From: Treponema sp.
GTDB taxonomy: Bacteria > Spirochaetota > Spirochaetia > Treponematales > Breznakiellaceae
Assembly (NCBI GenBank): GCA_031255615.1
Contig: JAIRSD010000140.1
Coordinates: 1-6,167, forward strand
Length of the DNA: 6,167 nucleotides
Direction of reading: 5' to 3'
The notes under the pieces were generated by a model. That model made no database searches. It was not told the DNA's origin and was given only the letters and a program-made list of their open reading frames with translations. Below are positions 5,143 through 6,167 of the stretch, one piece after another. How positions within the stretch are numbered: the first letter of the stretch is position 1; each line of letters starts with the position of its first letter. The translations under genes and the position numbers were made by a program.

Positions 5143-6167
5143 ATGCATATTTTTTCCGTTCTTTTTACCGCCCAGTCGGTACTGAAATTCGCCGATGACC
5201 GCGAACTGCGGCAGGCCGCCCAGTGGGCAAAGGATTCGGGGCTTACTAAGGTCTACGTGGAATCTTTCCGCAAAGATTTTGTGGACCAGCCGGTTCTTGA
5301 AAAAGCCCGGGATTATTTTCAGGACCAGGGATTTGAGGTGGACGGCTGCGTCACCACCGTGGGGTTTCCTAAAAATGCCTGGCGGCCCGGCCAAAAACCG
5401 GGGGACCACGAGGTGCCCTGTTATTCCCACCTGCCCAACTGGGACCTGATGGAAGCCATCTTCCGCCGTACCGCCGCGGTATTTGACACCATCATGATCG
5501 ACGATTTTCTGTTTACCTACTGTGAGTGTGACGAATGTAAGGCCGCCGCCGCGGGCCGTTCCCTGGAGGATTACCACGCCGATGTCATGCACGAGATGAG
5601 CGTGGAGCGGATTCTCAAGCCCGCCAGGGAAGTAAACCCCGCCTGCGCCATTATCATCAAATACCCCAACTGGTACGACAGTTTCCATGCCCGCGGCTAC
5701 GATGTGATCCGCCAGACCGAGGTCTTTGACTATATCTGGGCGGGGAACGAAACCCGGGAACCGGACAATGCCCGCTGGGGCCGCTATGCCCAGACCCAGG
5801 CTTTTTACCTGCAGGACTGGGATCAGAAGATCGGCGGCGAAAAATGCGGAGGCGGCTGGTACGACTGGATAGAGACCAAGCCGGAGACCTACCTCGAACA
5901 GGCCCGGAATACCATCCTGGGGGGCGCCCGGGAATCCATGCTGTTCTGCTACCACGGCCTGACGGATAACGATCTGGGCGTCAGCGATAATGCGGCCTTT
6001 AGAAAAGAGCGGGAGGGCCTTCACTGCCTCGCCTACCTTATCTCCGGTAAAAAGCGGGTGGGAATAAGGGCCCCCAAAAAAATGGACGATGATCCCCCGG
6101 TAGAAAAACTAATCTACGGCTATCTGGGCATGCTGGGGCTTCCGGTCGTCGCGGATATCAGGCTGGA
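5143..6167 (+). CDS. Putative TIM-barrel glycoside hydrolase-like protein with Cys cluster, 3' end outside window
   Basis: The frame is open for 341 codons and continues past the window. I do not recognise a named family. The N-terminus has no signal peptide, so the protein is likely cytoplasmic. Residues 1 to about 295 look like a beta/alpha barrel: Lys36-Val-Tyr-Val-Glu40 is an early strand, Ile-Met-Ile-Asp-Asp-Phe (117-122) a middle strand, and Ile171-Ile-Lys-Tyr-Pro175 a later one. Cys127, Cys129 and Cys132 follow the Asp120-Asp121 pair in a Cys-x-Cys-x2-Cys arrangement that could hold a metal. Gly-Asn-Glu-Thr-Arg (201-205) after Ile-Trp-Ala puts Glu203 at a strand end, a plausible active-site acid. 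From about 303 a second alpha/beta domain begins (Val-Gly-Ile-Arg, then Tyr-Gly-Tyr-Leu-Gly-Met-Leu-Gly), resembling the glutamine-amidotransferase-like domain behind GH42-type barrels. Position 37 bases after GH5 suggests shared transcription and a role in the same glycan pathway. Enzyme activity is inference. Confidence 0.72.
   Translation, partial: MHIFSVLFTAQSVLKFADDRELRQAAQWAKDSGLTKVYVESFRKDFVDQPVLEKARDYFQDQGFEVDGCVTTVGFPKNAWRPGQKPGDHEVPCYSHLPNWDLMEAIFRRTAAVFDTIMIDDFLFTYCECDECKAAAAGRSLEDYHADVMHEMSVERILKPAREVNPACAIIIKYPNWYDSFHARGYDVIRQTEVFDYIWAGNETREPDNARWGRYAQTQAFYLQDWDQKIGGEKCGGGWYDWIETKPETYLEQARNTILGGARESMLFCYHGLTDNDLGVSDNAAFRKEREGLHCLAYLISGKKRVGIRAPKKMDDDPPVEKLIYGYLGMLGLPVVADIRL

Noticed and set aside
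5092..6024. A 310-codon minus-strand open frame opposite the last gene
   Set aside because: The plus-strand frame is open to the window edge, has a strong ribosome binding site and shows barrel-like strand patterns. The minus frame has only biased composition and no motif.

Overview
The window reads as part of a plant-glucan utilisation locus. Every gene lies on the + strand, and it is ordered transport first, then hydrolysis: the tail of an ABC sugar-permease gene (1-396), a secreted solute-binding protein (472-2205), a family GH9 cellulase-type enzyme (2329-3954), a family GH5 CelC-like endoglucanase (4071-5105), and the first 341 codons of a putative TIM-barrel hydrolase with a Cys-x-Cys-x2-Cys cluster that runs off the right edge (5143-6167). 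No RNA gene, insertion sequence, CRISPR array, integrase or attachment site is visible. Gaps between genes are all shorter than 130 bases.

Host: most likely a diderm anaerobe, and my best guess is a Treponema-like spirochaete, for example from a termite gut. The binding protein has an ordinary signal peptide ending Val-Trp-Ala followed by Gly-Gly-Arg-Arg, with no lipobox cysteine. Monoderms normally tether this protein family as lipoproteins, and Ala-Gly-Gly followed by charged residues is a pattern I associate with Treponema exports. This is inference from style; there is no phylogenetic marker in the window.

Layout: the permease and binding protein form a transport unit of the LplC/LplA (carbohydrate uptake type 1) kind. 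No ATPase gene is visible. A strong hairpin with an A-tract and a T-tract (2261-2296) closes this unit, yet it sits only 15 bases before the ribosome binding site of the GH9 gene. The downstream hydrolase genes must therefore be reached by readthrough, or by a promoter upstream of the hairpin that makes it part of their leader. A second, perfect 12-bp hairpin (3977-4007) separates GH9 from GH5. Local base composition becomes visibly more GC-rich in the hydrolase genes.

How the parts may work together: neither GH9 nor GH5 has a signal peptide, and in-frame stop codons just upstream of both starts rule out a missed one. The simplest model is import of soluble cello- or mixed-linkage gluco-oligosaccharides by the ABC transporter, followed by cytoplasmic cleavage by GH9 and GH5, with the last protein perhaps acting on a side chain or product. 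The last protein is the least characterised part of the window and the best candidate for new biology.
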